This document shows, in pieces, positions 41,833 to 50,717 of a DNA stretch of 64,000 nucleotides (position 1 is its first letter; each line of letters opens with the position of its first letter). This DNA is from Croceimicrobium hydrocarbonivorans (GTDB lineage Bacteria; Bacteroidota; Bacteroidia; Flavobacteriales; Schleiferiaceae). Below the pieces are notes generated by a model. The model did not search any database. It was given only the letters and a program-made list of their open reading frames with translations, and was not told where the DNA came from. The DNA lies in the NCBI RefSeq assembly GCF_014524565.1, contig NZ_CP060139.1, forward strand, positions 3,169,501-3,233,500. The letters run 5' to 3'. The translations under genes and the position numbers were made by a program.

Positions 41833-44800
41833 ATGAGGAAACATCTACTAGCCTTAGGTGTCCTTGTCTCAGGCGCTCTGTTTGGCCAAGGAACCATCAC
41901 AACGAGTCCTCCATTGACTCCCAACAATGGATCAAATGGAATTGCATTTCGAGTTGAAGCTACTTCACCGATTGAAATTACTGGATTAACCAATGTCTTT
42001 AGTACCGGCGCAACCAGTGCCACGGTTTGGGTCCGCCAAGGAGGAGTTACTCCAGGTGGAACACCAAGCATTACTGCCGCAAATGGTTGGTCACAAGTAG
42101 TAGTTAATGCTCCTATTACTGGAGCAAACAGTACTGCTTTGAATAACATCCCCTTTGGTGGGGTTAAAATTCCCGTGCCTTCAGGAGGTGCGATCGGTAT
42201 CTTTATTGAAGGTACAACAGGTACCACTCGCTATCAAACCGGAACTTCGGCAGATCAGGTCATCTTTACTGATGGTACTGCTACCGTTAGTGTGGCAGAT
42301 TCAGTGGCTTACGGAGGTCCAGCTTCTAGTCCTTCCAACAATCCCCGTCGATTTGTAGGAACCCTAACCTATGCCTTATCGGTTACCGGAAATTGTACTC
42401 CTTTCACAGGATTTGCCATTGACAGTATTAGTGGTACAGCTGCTAAAGTAAACTGGACTCCAGGAACCGGAAACACCGGCTACAAAATAGAGTACGGTCC
42501 AGTTGGCTTTACACCAGGTACAGGTACTGTGGTAAGTGGAACCTATCCAACATCTCCGGTAACTCCTCCGGTAGTATTAACTGGCTTAAGCCCCAATACC
42601 AATTACGATTTGTATTTGGAAGAGTACTGTAATACCGGTACTGACACAGTGGGCTTCCCAACGCCACAAGGTTTTACCACTACTAAATTATGTGGTGCTC
42701 CTACGGGATTTGCGGAGTCTAACCTCACTTCCAACTCCGTTGATGTAAGCTGGTCGCAAGCCGGTTCTTATACGGAAGCCTGGCTAATGTGGGGTCCTGC
42801 GGGAACCGCTCCCGGTAGTGCTGGTTGGAATGTAGACACCATTATGTCGCCAACTATGACCCACACTATTCCGGGTTTAAGTCCATCCACCGCTTATGAC
42901 ATTTATTTGGCCACCAATTGTGGGGCAGTAAATGGCGTTTCTGATACTGTAGGACCCATTCAAATTGTAACTCCAATTCAGGGACCACAAGGTTTTACCT
43001 GTTCAACAGGTCAACCCGGATTAATTTTCCAGGATGATTTCGAATCTCAATTAGGATGGACCGGAGACTTTGGTACCGGAACCACAGCTTCTAATTGGAA
43101 CTATCACTCAGGTACAACTTCGTCGACTAACACTGGTCCTACCGGTGCTCATAGTGGTACTAATTATTTATATACTGAGGTTTCTGGTACGGCTGCCGGT
43201 ACCAATATTGAAGCGATTTCTCCACGAATTGATTTAAGTACTTCCTATAACAGCGCAGAACTTTCATTCTGGTTACACGCTTTTGGTGCCGATATCGATA
43301 CTATTAAAGTACAAGTTGGTTTATCAGCTACTGGTCCTTGGAATACCGTGTTTACCCGTGTAGGTCAGGTTCAAACAGCTAATGCAGATCCCTGGCAGCA
43401 GGTAGGAGTTAACTTAGATTCCTACGTTGGATCAGCAATTTATATCCGATTTCTTACCGTACATGGAGCGAGTTTTGATGGTGATGTTTCTATCGATCTG
43501 GTAGAGGTAAATTCTTGTCAAACTTGTCCATTCCCCGGAGCTCCTTCTATAACTTATGTTTCCAGCGATTCAGCCGCATTCTCTTGGTCAGGCTCTGGTT
43601 ATGACTATGATGTAAGCTGGGGACCTCGTGGTTTCAGTCAAGGTTCTTCTTCAGCTAGCTTAGACAGTACCACTACTAATAGTATTGGAATTGGTGGCTT
43701 AAACGGAAATACAGCCTATGATATTTATATCCGTAACGATTGCTCAGATTCAGCCAATGGCACCAGCGGTTGGGTAGGCCCCGTAACTTTTGTAACCCTA
43801 TGTAATGCGCTTACCGCCCCTTACTTCAACAATTTTGATACAGATTCTATTAATCATGTACCTATCTGTTGGGATAATGCTTTAATTGGCGGTACCAGTA
43901 CTACATTACCCAATGCAGATGTTGAAGTACCTAGTACTACTTATCCACCAATCTCATCTCCAAACGTAGTTCGCTTCTATAATTACAATACCGATACCGC
44001 TTGGTTGATCACACCTCAATTTAGTGATCTGAGTGCCGGAGATAAGCGTATTGTATTTTATGGTATGACTACCACCACCACAACTCCAAACCCATTGGTG
44101 GTTGGAACGATAGCTAGCCCAGGAGATCGTTCAAGCTTTGTTCCTATAGATACCATTGAATTACAGCGTAATTATGCTCAGTATGTGGTTGAGTTGACAA
44201 CTGCGAACGGCTATAATGGTACGCATGAATTCATCGTATTGGAAAATGCCGGTCCTGATTTCCGTACCTATTACATCGATGATTTTGTTTATGAGCAAAT
44301 TCCTGCTTGTAACCCTCCTTTAGTTAGCACCTTAGGTATTAACTACGTAAGTTCAACTACAGCTGAAGTAAGCTGGGGATCTGGTTCTACTGGTGATACT
44401 ACCTGGATCGAGTGGGGCTTACCTGGCTTTACTCCTGGTTCAAGTAATTTGGGTCGCATTGCTGTAACCGGTGCTCAAGACAGCGCTTTGATCAGCGGTC
44501 TTACCGCTCAAACTACTTATGAATTCTATATTCAAGATAGCTGCAATGGTGTAGGCAACAGCCCTTATGTAGGACCACTGACCTTTACTACGGCTTGTGC
44601 CATTACTTCACCAGCAATTTTGCCAATTAACGATGGCTTTGAGAACTACTCTTCCGGCCCAACCTTCACTAACACTACCTTCCTTTGTAATCCAACTTAT
44701 TATTGGACTTACGAGCCCGGTATTAGCAGTAGTCGTGGTAGGTTACAAGCGAACAGTGCTTTCTATCGTAACGGCTTACAGGCATTTACCCTTGACAATA

Positions 44801-47800
44801 GCATTTTTATAGACCCATCCGAAACCAGCTACTTAACTATGACCGTAGATTTAAGTGGTTATACTTCTGCAGGTGGTGTGAACTTGAGTTTCTACTTAAT
44901 GGATCATAGCAACCAAATCCATCCCGATAATAAAGTTTGGGTTCGTGGTGATCACTCCGATCCTTGGGTTGAAGTTGTTGATCTGAATACCACCGTATTT
45001 GGAACCTTTGGTAGCTACGACTCTATTATCAATTTAGATATCAAAGCGCCATTAACTAATGCCGGTCAGAGCTTAGGGGCAAATACACAAATTCGCTGGG
45101 GTCAAAATGACTTCGGCTCGGCTACTTCAGCAACTTGCTGCTATGGATACACCATTGATGATGTATCTCTAACTGCTGTTGCTTGTCCTGATCCAACCGG
45201 TTTAACAACCGCAGGCTTATTTGATACTACTGCTACCTTAACTTGGGCAAGCAGTGGTGCTGCATCACAATATCAATACTGGTTCGGCCCAGCTGGTTTT
45301 TATCAAGGTACAACCACAACCGGTGGTCAAAAAGGATTTACCTCTGGTAGCTCTGTAGTAGTAGATACCTTAACTGGTCAAACTTGTTATGAGTTCTTGG
45401 TGCGTACCGTATGTAGTGCTGGTGATAGCAGTGCTTGGGCAGGACCGTACAGCTTCTGTACTCCATGTTCGCCCATTAGTGCACCTTACTTTAATGATTT
45501 CGACAACTTGCCTCAGGGTAAGGATTTAGGATGTTTTAATAGCATCGAAGATCCATCCTTTGCCAGTTCGAATTTCTTAGGAGTAACCATTCAAAACTCA
45601 ACCACTTATCAACCGGTTTCATCACCGAACACAGTAGAGTTTGACAATAGTAGCTTAACTGCTTCTCCATTATTAATGGTTTCACCTCCTACTTCTGATA
45701 TGACGGCAGGGGATAAACGCTTACGTTTCTTTGCCCGTAGTACCTCGGTAGCAACGGTGCGTACCTTAATTGTGGGTACCATCTCTAATCCTACTGATGC
45801 TTCTACCTTCACGGCTATGGATACCTTGGTGATGACCTTAGGAATGACCGAATATATTGTTGACCTCACCGCCGCCAATGGCTACAATGGTACCGACAAT
45901 TACTTCGCGATTGCTCACGGTCAATTGCAAACCTTCCAATATATCTACCTGGATGACTTGCATTATGAGACCATTCCAACTTGTGTGCGTCCAAATGCCC
46001 TTACTGTTTCAGGAATTAGTCAAAATGCCGCAACAGTTAGCTGGACTAATGCCAATGGAAATACCTCAGCTAACTATCAGATGGAATATGGTATCGGCCC
46101 ATTAGGTGATCCCGGTAATATCCGTATGCTTACCAGCAACAGCTCCGTTTCCTTAACAAGCTTAACAGCTGGAACTGGCTACTGTGTTTGGGTACGTGAA
46201 ATTTGTAGCCCTGGAGATACCAGTTTCTGGAGAGGAGCAGAATGCTTCAGTACTCCTTGTCCTGTAAGCTATAATGCACCTTACTTCACCAATTTTGAAG
46301 GTATTAGTTTAGGCGCTGCAACCGGAACACCTGCTGGTTGGGAAAACTGTTGGACGCAAAATTCCACTTCCGGAACTCTACGTTGGGAGTCTGAAGATTC
46401 TGAAGGAGCGAATGAAAACTCTCTGGATACTGGCCCCTTTACCGATAATACCTTGGCGCCAGCCTCAGGTGGTACTTATATGTTCTTGGAAACTTCTACT
46501 TCAGGTGGTCCTGCCGAGTTAATTTCTCCCGGAATTGATATTTCTACGGTAAGCAATCCCGAGTTGGAGTACCACTACCATATGTATGGTGCTACCATGA
46601 ATAAATTGGTAGTATATGCTGAGAATAGTTCCGGTACTCGTATTGCTATAGATAGTATTATCGGCCAACAACAAACTGCAGGTTCCGATCCTTTCTTGCG
46701 CAGAAACGTATCCTTAGCTTCACTTCCAGTTGGCGTGTATAACTTCATCTTCGAAGGACACCTTGGTACATCATTTACCGGTGATATTTCCCTTGATGAT
46801 ATAAGTGTTCAACAAGGAGCTACTTGTCCTCGTCCATTGAACTTAAGTGGCGATCCACAAACTACTACTTCCGCCATTGCGCGTTGGGGAAGTACTGCAC
46901 TTGCTACATCTTATCAAGTAGAATATGGTCCAACCGGATTTAGCGCGGGTACCGGTACCTTAGCTGTAACCACTGCAGATTCTATCGTATTAACCTTTGC
47001 AACGGCTAATAACCTTTGCCAGGATGTTTATGTACGTGCTATCTGTCCCGCTGGTGATACCAGTGTATGGTTAGGACCAGTTGCTGTTTGTCCAGAGGAA
47101 GTTACTTGTGATAATATTGATCAGTATGATGCTTCATTAGAGCTTTACGATCAATCAGCACTCTTTATTCCTTGGGCCGGTAATGCCGGTGATGTAGAAA
47201 TCATTACCAGTCAGTCGAGCTCAGCTCCTAATGCCGTTCACATTCATGATCAAGGTCCTAATGGATTTAGTGACTTGGTAGCTTATTTCGATACCATCTC
47301 CGCTGGAGCATGGGAAATTAGCTTCGATTTGTACGTGCCTACCGGTAATGGTGCTTACTACAATGTACAGCAAAACCATATCGGTGGAGCTACTGGTAAC
47401 TTATGGGGAGGTGAGATTTACTTCCTTGATAATGGAACTGCAGATGTTGTTTATACTACTGGTTCTAATTTGGCAGGTAGCTTTAACTATACTCAAGGTC
47501 AGTGGATTACCGTTGGTACGGTGATTGACCTTGCAAATGACTCTATCTGGATTCGTTTGAATGGTGTTAGTACCGGTGTAGGATATGCCTATTCAGCAGC
47601 CAATGCTGGTGGTCCATTACAGTTTAATGGTGTGAACTTCTATTCAGGAGTACGTCAAACTATGACTTACGACTGCGACTATTACTTCGATAATTTCTGT
47701 ATCAACCCTTATGTTCCTGCAAGCTGTCCTCCGATTACCGGATTGGCTTCTACAGCGAATATTGGTTGTGATAGTGTGGAAATCGACTGGACTAGTGGTA

Positions 47801-48507
47801 GTGGTAACTCCTTATTGGAATACGGACCTGCAGGCTTTAGCCCTGGAACCGGAACTACCGTAAGTGTAAGTAGCACTCCAATTGTGGTGAATACTTTATT
47901 GCCAGGTACTGCTTACGACTTCTACGTATCAGATATCTGTGGTGTAGATACCAGTGCTGCTGTTTCGATCACTGAAACTACTGCTAGCGGTCCATTACCT
48001 ACCGCCAGCTTTACCGTAAACGAAACCATCATTGGAAATACCATGCGCGTAATTGTAGACGCAAGTGCCAGCACTGGTGCCAGTTCCTACAGCTGGGTTT
48101 TCAGTAATGGATCTATGGGATCTGGTGTGATTGATACCAATACCTATTTAGCCAATGGTACTTATACCGTTTACTTAACGGTAAGCAATGCTTGCGGATA
48201 TGTTGTTGATTCAGCAACTGTATTGGTAAATATTGGTATCGATGAGAATCCATTAGCACAATCACTGAATGTATATCCAAACCCAGCGAAAGATCGCGTT
48301 CGGATTAACTTCACTGAAGTGGGTAGTGCTGATGTAGAGATTTATTTACGTGACGCTCAAGGGCGTGATGTATTACATCGCAGTGATCGCTTAGACGGCG
48401 GACAGTACTCTGGTGACCTCGACCTTAGTGGTTTGGCGAGCGGAGTATATATGATCGAAATTCACTCTGGTGGATTGAGAGCACACCGTCGCTTGACGAT
48501 TCATTAA
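41833..48507 (+). CDS. Giant T9SS-secreted FN3/MAM protein, paralogue 3
   Basis: 2224 residues. Signal peptide RKHLLALGVLVSGALFG, the shared N-terminal module, FN3 and MAM units as in paralogue 2, including the FENYSSGPTF unit with CCYG. It differs in three ways. It has an additional choice-of-anchor-J-like unit (PYFNDFDNLPQGKDLG). It lacks the DTFGDGWNGG domain. It carries a LamG/concanavalin-like domain at about 1757-1965 (start CDNIDQYDASLELYDQ). FN3, PKD and a T9SS tail from 2133 (LNVYPNPA) complete it. Compared with its two neighbours it is the most diverged copy. Probably a surface or matrix protein (inference). Confidence 0.9.
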   Translation: MRKHLLALGVLVSGALFGQGTITTSPPLTPNNGSNGIAFRVEATSPIEITGLTNVFSTGATSATVWVRQGGVTPGGTPSITAANGWSQVVVNAPITGANSTALNNIPFGGVKIPVPSGGAIGIFIEGTTGTTRYQTGTSADQVIFTDGTATVSVADSVAYGGPASSPSNNPRRFVGTLTYALSVTGNCTPFTGFAIDSISGTAAKVNWTPGTGNTGYKIEYGPVGFTPGTGTVVSGTYPTSPVTPPVVLTGLSPNTNYDLYLEEYCNTGTDTVGFPTPQGFTTTKLCGAPTGFAESNLTSNSVDVSWSQAGSYTEAWLMWGPAGTAPGSAGWNVDTIMSPTMTHTIPGLSPSTAYDIYLATNCGAVNGVSDTVGPIQIVTPIQGPQGFTCSTGQPGLIFQDDFESQLGWTGDFGTGTTASNWNYHSGTTSSTNTGPTGAHSGTNYLYTEVSGTAAGTNIEAISPRIDLSTSYNSAELSFWLHAFGADIDTIKVQVGLSATGPWNTVFTRVGQVQTANADPWQQVGVNLDSYVGSAIYIRFLTVHGASFDGDVSIDLVEVNSCQTCPFPGAPSITYVSSDSAAFSWSGSGYDYDVSWGPRGFSQGSSSASLDSTTTNSIGIGGLNGNTAYDIYIRNDCSDSANGTSGWVGPVTFVTLCNALTAPYFNNFDTDSINHVPICWDNALIGGTSTTLPNADVEVPSTTYPPISSPNVVRFYNYNTDTAWLITPQFSDLSAGDKRIVFYGMTTTTTTPNPLVVGTIASPGDRSSFVPIDTIELQRNYAQYVVELTTANGYNGTHEFIVLENAGPDFRTYYIDDFVYEQIPACNPPLVSTLGINYVSSTTAEVSWGSGSTGDTTWIEWGLPGFTPGSSNLGRIAVTGAQDSALISGLTAQTTYEFYIQDSCNGVGNSPYVGPLTFTTACAITSPAILPINDGFENYSSGPTFTNTTFLCNPTYYWTYEPGISSSRGRLQANSAFYRNGLQAFTLDNSIFIDPSETSYLTMTVDLSGYTSAGGVNLSFYLMDHSNQIHPDNKVWVRGDHSDPWVEVVDLNTTVFGTFGSYDSIINLDIKAPLTNAGQSLGANTQIRWGQNDFGSATSATCCYGYTIDDVSLTAVACPDPTGLTTAGLFDTTATLTWASSGAASQYQYWFGPAGFYQGTTTTGGQKGFTSGSSVVVDTLTGQTCYEFLVRTVCSAGDSSAWAGPYSFCTPCSPISAPYFNDFDNLPQGKDLGCFNSIEDPSFASSNFLGVTIQNSTTYQPVSSPNTVEFDNSSLTASPLLMVSPPTSDMTAGDKRLRFFARSTSVATVRTLIVGTISNPTDASTFTAMDTLVMTLGMTEYIVDLTAANGYNGTDNYFAIAHGQLQTFQYIYLDDLHYETIPTCVRPNALTVSGISQNAATVSWTNANGNTSANYQMEYGIGPLGDPGNIRMLTSNSSVSLTSLTAGTGYCVWVREICSPGDTSFWRGAECFSTPCPVSYNAPYFTNFEGISLGAATGTPAGWENCWTQNSTSGTLRWESEDSEGANENSLDTGPFTDNTLAPASGGTYMFLETSTSGGPAELISPGIDISTVSNPELEYHYHMYGATMNKLVVYAENSSGTRIAIDSIIGQQQTAGSDPFLRRNVSLASLPVGVYNFIFEGHLGTSFTGDISLDDISVQQGATCPRPLNLSGDPQTTTSAIARWGSTALATSYQVEYGPTGFSAGTGTLAVTTADSIVLTFATANNLCQDVYVRAICPAGDTSVWLGPVAVCPEEVTCDNIDQYDASLELYDQSALFIPWAGNAGDVEIITSQSSSAPNAVHIHDQGPNGFSDLVAYFDTISAGAWEISFDLYVPTGNGAYYNVQQNHIGGATGNLWGGEIYFLDNGTADVVYTTGSNLAGSFNYTQGQWITVGTVIDLANDSIWIRLNGVSTGVGYAYSAANAGGPLQFNGVNFYSGVRQTMTYDCDYYFDNFCINPYVPASCPPITGLASTANIGCDSVEIDWTSGSGNSLLEYGPAGFSPGTGTTVSVSSTPIVVNTLLPGTAYDFYVSDICGVDTSAAVSITETTASGPLPTASFTVNETIIGNTMRVIVDASASTGASSYSWVFSNGSMGSGVIDTNTYLANGTYTVYLTVSNACGYVVDSATVLVNIGIDENPLAQSLNVYPNPAKDRVRINFTEVGSADVEIYLRDAQGRDVLHRSDRLDGGQYSGDLDLSGLASGVYMIEIHSGGLRAHRRLTIH

Positions 48508-48526
48508 TCGCCTTTAATTTTTAAAG

Positions 48527-48556
48527 AAAGTCCCGACCCTCGCGTCGGGACTTTTT
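48527..48556 (+). terminator. Intrinsic terminator after paralogue 3
   Basis: An 11-bp stem (AAAGTCCCGAC with GTCGGGACTTT), a 6-base loop and a short T run. Its last base is the first base of the downstream -7 promoter element. Confidence 0.88.
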
Positions 48557-48563
48557 ATTTTTG
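48556..48563 (+). promoter_or_regulatory. -7 element of the Smr gene
   Basis: TATTTTTG fits TAnnTTTG exactly and ends 4 bases before the ATG at 48568. It is fused to the T tract of the preceding terminator. The transcript should be leaderless or nearly so. Confidence 0.5.
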
Positions 48564-48567
48564 CCCC

Positions 48568-49074
48568 ATGGTATTTAAGATTGGCGATATCGTTAGCTTT
48601 TTACATGAAGCGGGAACTGGGACTATCCTGAAAATTGAAGGGAACCAGGCGGAGGTGATGATGGATCATGGCTTTGCGGAATGGTTGCCACTTAATGAAT
48701 TGGTGCCACGAAAAGCCCTGAGTATTGGAGAGGTGCAATCCAAAGACCGTCCTCGTACTTCCTTAGAGAAAGGCAGAGCCAAAGCCAAGGCCGCAGAAGT
48801 AATTGAAGCGGATCTTCATTTTGAAGCTTTAGTAGATTTCCCGAAGAACTTCTCTTCTCATGAAAAACTGCAAATCCAACTGAATGAGGCGCGAAAGGCC
48901 ATTGATAGGGCTCGAAGGGCTGGAGTGAAAAAAGTGGTACTCATTCATGGAGTAGGCCAAGGGCGTTTACGCGATGAGATCTATGCCATGTTGGAACGGA
49001 TGGATCGAATCATCTTTTATGATGCTTCATTTGCTCGTTATGGAAAAGGAGCAACCGAAGTGGAGCTGCGTTAA
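48568..49074 (+). CDS. DUF2027-type protein with C-terminal Smr domain
   Basis: 168 residues. The N-terminal part (VFKIGDIVSFLHEAGTGTIL) is an SH3-like beta domain, and the C-terminal Smr domain shows EADLHFEALV (the DLH motif) and VVLIHGVGQGRLRDEI (the HGxGxG motif). Smr domains bind or cut nucleic acid, and in this family the substrate is not settled. It is shorter than the usual Bacteroidota DUF2027 proteins, lacking most of the region between the two ends. A promoter directly precedes the ATG. rnpB begins 20 bases downstream with its own promoter. Confidence 0.82.
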   Translation: MVFKIGDIVSFLHEAGTGTILKIEGNQAEVMMDHGFAEWLPLNELVPRKALSIGEVQSKDRPRTSLEKGRAKAKAAEVIEADLHFEALVDFPKNFSSHEKLQIQLNEARKAIDRARRAGVKKVVLIHGVGQGRLRDEIYAMLERMDRIIFYDASFARYGKGATEVELR

Positions 49075-49082
49075 TTCTGACG

Positions 49083-49090
49083 TACCTTTG
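49083..49090 (+). promoter_or_regulatory. -7 element of rnpB
   Basis: TACCTTTG fits TAnnTTTG exactly. The 5' strand of the P1 helix starts 5 bases downstream, where the transcript should begin. Confidence 0.6.
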
Positions 49091-49093
49091 CGG

Positions 49094-49436
49094 CAAACAG
49101 GCCGCCTTATCGCTTCGATGTAAATCGGGGAGGAAAGTCCGGACAACATAGAGCGCCGTGCTCCTTGAAAGGGGAGGAGAGTAGGCTTAATTCCTGCTTT
49201 ACAGATAGTGCCACAGAAAATAAACTGCCTCAATTTCGGTTGAGGTGAGGGTGAAAAGGTGCGGTAAGAGCGCACCGCGCTGTTGGTGACAACAGTGGCA
49301 AGGTAAACCTCGCGGGTTGCAATACCATGTATACCGGGGCTTGAGCGCTGCTCGTGCGATCCCGGAGGGTAGGTAGCGTAGATAAATGATAAGGACTCCC
49401 TCGGGAGGACAGAATCCGGCTTATAGGCCTGTTTTA
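49094..49436 (+). ncRNA. rnpB: RNase P RNA (class A)
   Basis: Catalytic RNA that matures tRNA 5' ends. The universal 5' core GAGGAAAGTCCGGACA lies at about 49130-49145. The 3' core is at about 49365-49420 with the AGATAAATGA-type tract and ACAGAATCCGGCTTA. The ends pair as P1: AAACAGGCC (49095-49103) with GGCCTGTTT (49425-49433). Length of about 340 nt suits a bacterial class A RNA. A promoter element sits directly upstream. An open frame on the opposite strand here is not a gene. Confidence 0.96.
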
Positions 49437-49452
49437 TTTAGCTTGATTTTAA

Positions 49453-49623
49453 ATGACAAGGAAAGGCTGGAAATACTATAAGCATGTTCGAAAGCAACAT
49501 GGCTGGAAGGGCTTGGTAAAAGAAGCGGGCTGGCCGGTTGCCATTGGACTATTTGCTTTCTTCCTGATCAAAGGTCTGGTATGGCTGGCGGTTTTTTATG
49601 GTTTGTTCAAAGCCGTGGAATAG
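49453..49623 (+). CDS. Small membrane peptide, 56 residues
   Basis: An ORF too short for most ORF searches: MTRKGWKYYKHVRKQHGWKG at the start, then a single hydrophobic segment (VAIGLFAFFLIKGLVWLAVF) and a short tail. The basic, aromatic N-terminus followed by one helix suggests an inner-membrane peptide with its N-terminus inside. It starts 17 bases after rnpB and is followed 12 bases later by a terminator hairpin, so it may be expressed by read-through from rnpB. I recognise no family. Good codon pattern and clean placement support it. Confidence 0.6.
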   Translation: MTRKGWKYYKHVRKQHGWKGLVKEAGWPVAIGLFAFFLIKGLVWLAVFYGLFKAVE

Positions 49624-49634
49624 CAAGAAATAAA

Positions 49635-49660
49635 AAAAGCGACCCAATAAGGTCGCTTTT
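49635..49660. terminator. Bidirectional intrinsic terminator
   Basis: A 10-bp stem (AAAAGCGACC with GGTCGCTTTT) and a 6-base loop. On the minus strand it is followed by a run of seven T, so it is strongest for trxB. On the plus strand it can end the rnpB/small-peptide transcript. Confidence 0.85.
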
Positions 49661-49681
49661 CTATTATTCGTCAGTAAGAGA

Positions 49682-50632
49682 TTAACTCTCTACTGCTACT
49701 TCATATTCTTGCAAATAACGTTCTGCTTCTAAAGCACCCATACAACCACTTCCGGCAGCAGTAATAGCTTGGCGGTAGTTTTTATCCTGAGCGTCGCCAG
49801 TAGCAAAAACACCGGGTAAATTGGTGCTGGCAGTGCCTGGCTTGGTTTTGATATAACCTACCTCGTCCATATCAATCTGACCTTGGAAAATGTCCGTATT
49901 AGGTTTATGCCCGATGGCTACAAAGAAACCTTCTGCTTCAACTACGCTTTCCTCGCCGGTTTCGGTATTCTTAACGCGAACACCAGTAACGGTTTTTTCA
50001 CCTAAAACTTCCAGGGTTTCAGTATTCCAAAGTACTTCGATGTTGGCGGTATTCTCCACGCGTTGTTGCATGATCTGAGAGGCCTTCATATGATCCTTGC
50101 GCACCAATAAAGTTACCTTAGGGCAAAGTTTGGCTAAATAAGTAGCTTCCTCAGCGGCAGAGTCTCCACCACCTACAACTACTACATCTTTACCTTTAAA
50201 GAAGAAACCATCACAAATAGCACAGGCAGAAACACCGTGACCCATCATGTTTTTCTCGGATTCTAATCCTAGGTATTTAGCACTGGCTCCGGTGGCAATA
50301 ATCACGGTACGAGCTAAAACTTCTTTGCTTTCGTCGATGATTAATTTATGGTATTCGCCACCAATCTTGCTTAATTCGGCTTTGGTTACCATACCGAAGC
50401 GAATTTCGGTTCCGAAACGCTCCGCTTGCTTACGCAGATCTTCCATCATGGCCGGACCCATAATACCTTCGGGATAACCCGGAAAGTTCTCTACATCAGT
50501 AGTGGTGGTTAACTGTCCGCCTGGCTCTAAACCGGTATATATGATGGGTTTCAAATCAGCGCGGGCCGCATAAATCGCAGCAGTATAGCCGGCTGGTCCG
50601 GAACCAATGATCACGCAATCGTGCTTTTCCAT
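49682..50632 (-). CDS. trxB: Thioredoxin reductase (NADPH)
   Basis: 316 residues, the normal length for the low-molecular-weight enzyme. It reduces thioredoxin with NADPH through FAD. The FAD-binding GSGPAGYTAA is at residues 10-19, the redox pair is C137-A-I-C140 followed by DGFF, the NADPH-binding GGGDSAAEEA is near 154-163, and the C-terminal FAD site GVFATGDAQDKNYRQ is present. All essential residues are intact. It has its own -7 element (50649-50656) and a terminator downstream. Pyc lies 85 bases upstream in the same direction. Confidence 0.96.
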   Translation of the reverse strand: MEKHDCVIIGSGPAGYTAAIYAARADLKPIIYTGLEPGGQLTTTTDVENFPGYPEGIMGPAMMEDLRKQAERFGTEIRFGMVTKAELSKIGGEYHKLIIDESKEVLARTVIIATGASAKYLGLESEKNMMGHGVSACAICDGFFFKGKDVVVVGGGDSAAEEATYLAKLCPKVTLLVRKDHMKASQIMQQRVENTANIEVLWNTETLEVLGEKTVTGVRVKNTETGEESVVEAEGFFVAIGHKPNTDIFQGQIDMDEVGYIKTKPGTASTNLPGVFATGDAQDKNYRQAITAAGSGCMGALEAERYLQEYEVAVES

Positions 50633-50648
50633 TTTTCTAAATTTTGGG

Positions 50649-50656
50649 CAAAGTTA
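50649..50656 (-). promoter_or_regulatory. -7 element of trxB
   Basis: The minus strand reads TAACTTTG, an exact TAnnTTTG, 16 bases before the ATG at 50632. No well-placed -33 TTG was found. Confidence 0.5.
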
Positions 50657-50717
50657 ATTTTTCAGTAAAACCCTAAAGGCTTCCCAAGTCACCTTCTATA
50701 TTTTTATAGATCAGAGA

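Noticed and set aside
41820-42227. Minus-strand open frame of 135 codons opposite paralogue 3
   Set aside because: It is Pro/Val-rich as expected from reading antisense to a Gly/Thr-rich gene, and the sense strand has a clear signal peptide and start here.
49027-49275. Minus-strand open frame of 82 codons across the Smr gene end and rnpB
   Set aside because: It overlaps RNase P RNA and has no recognisable domain.
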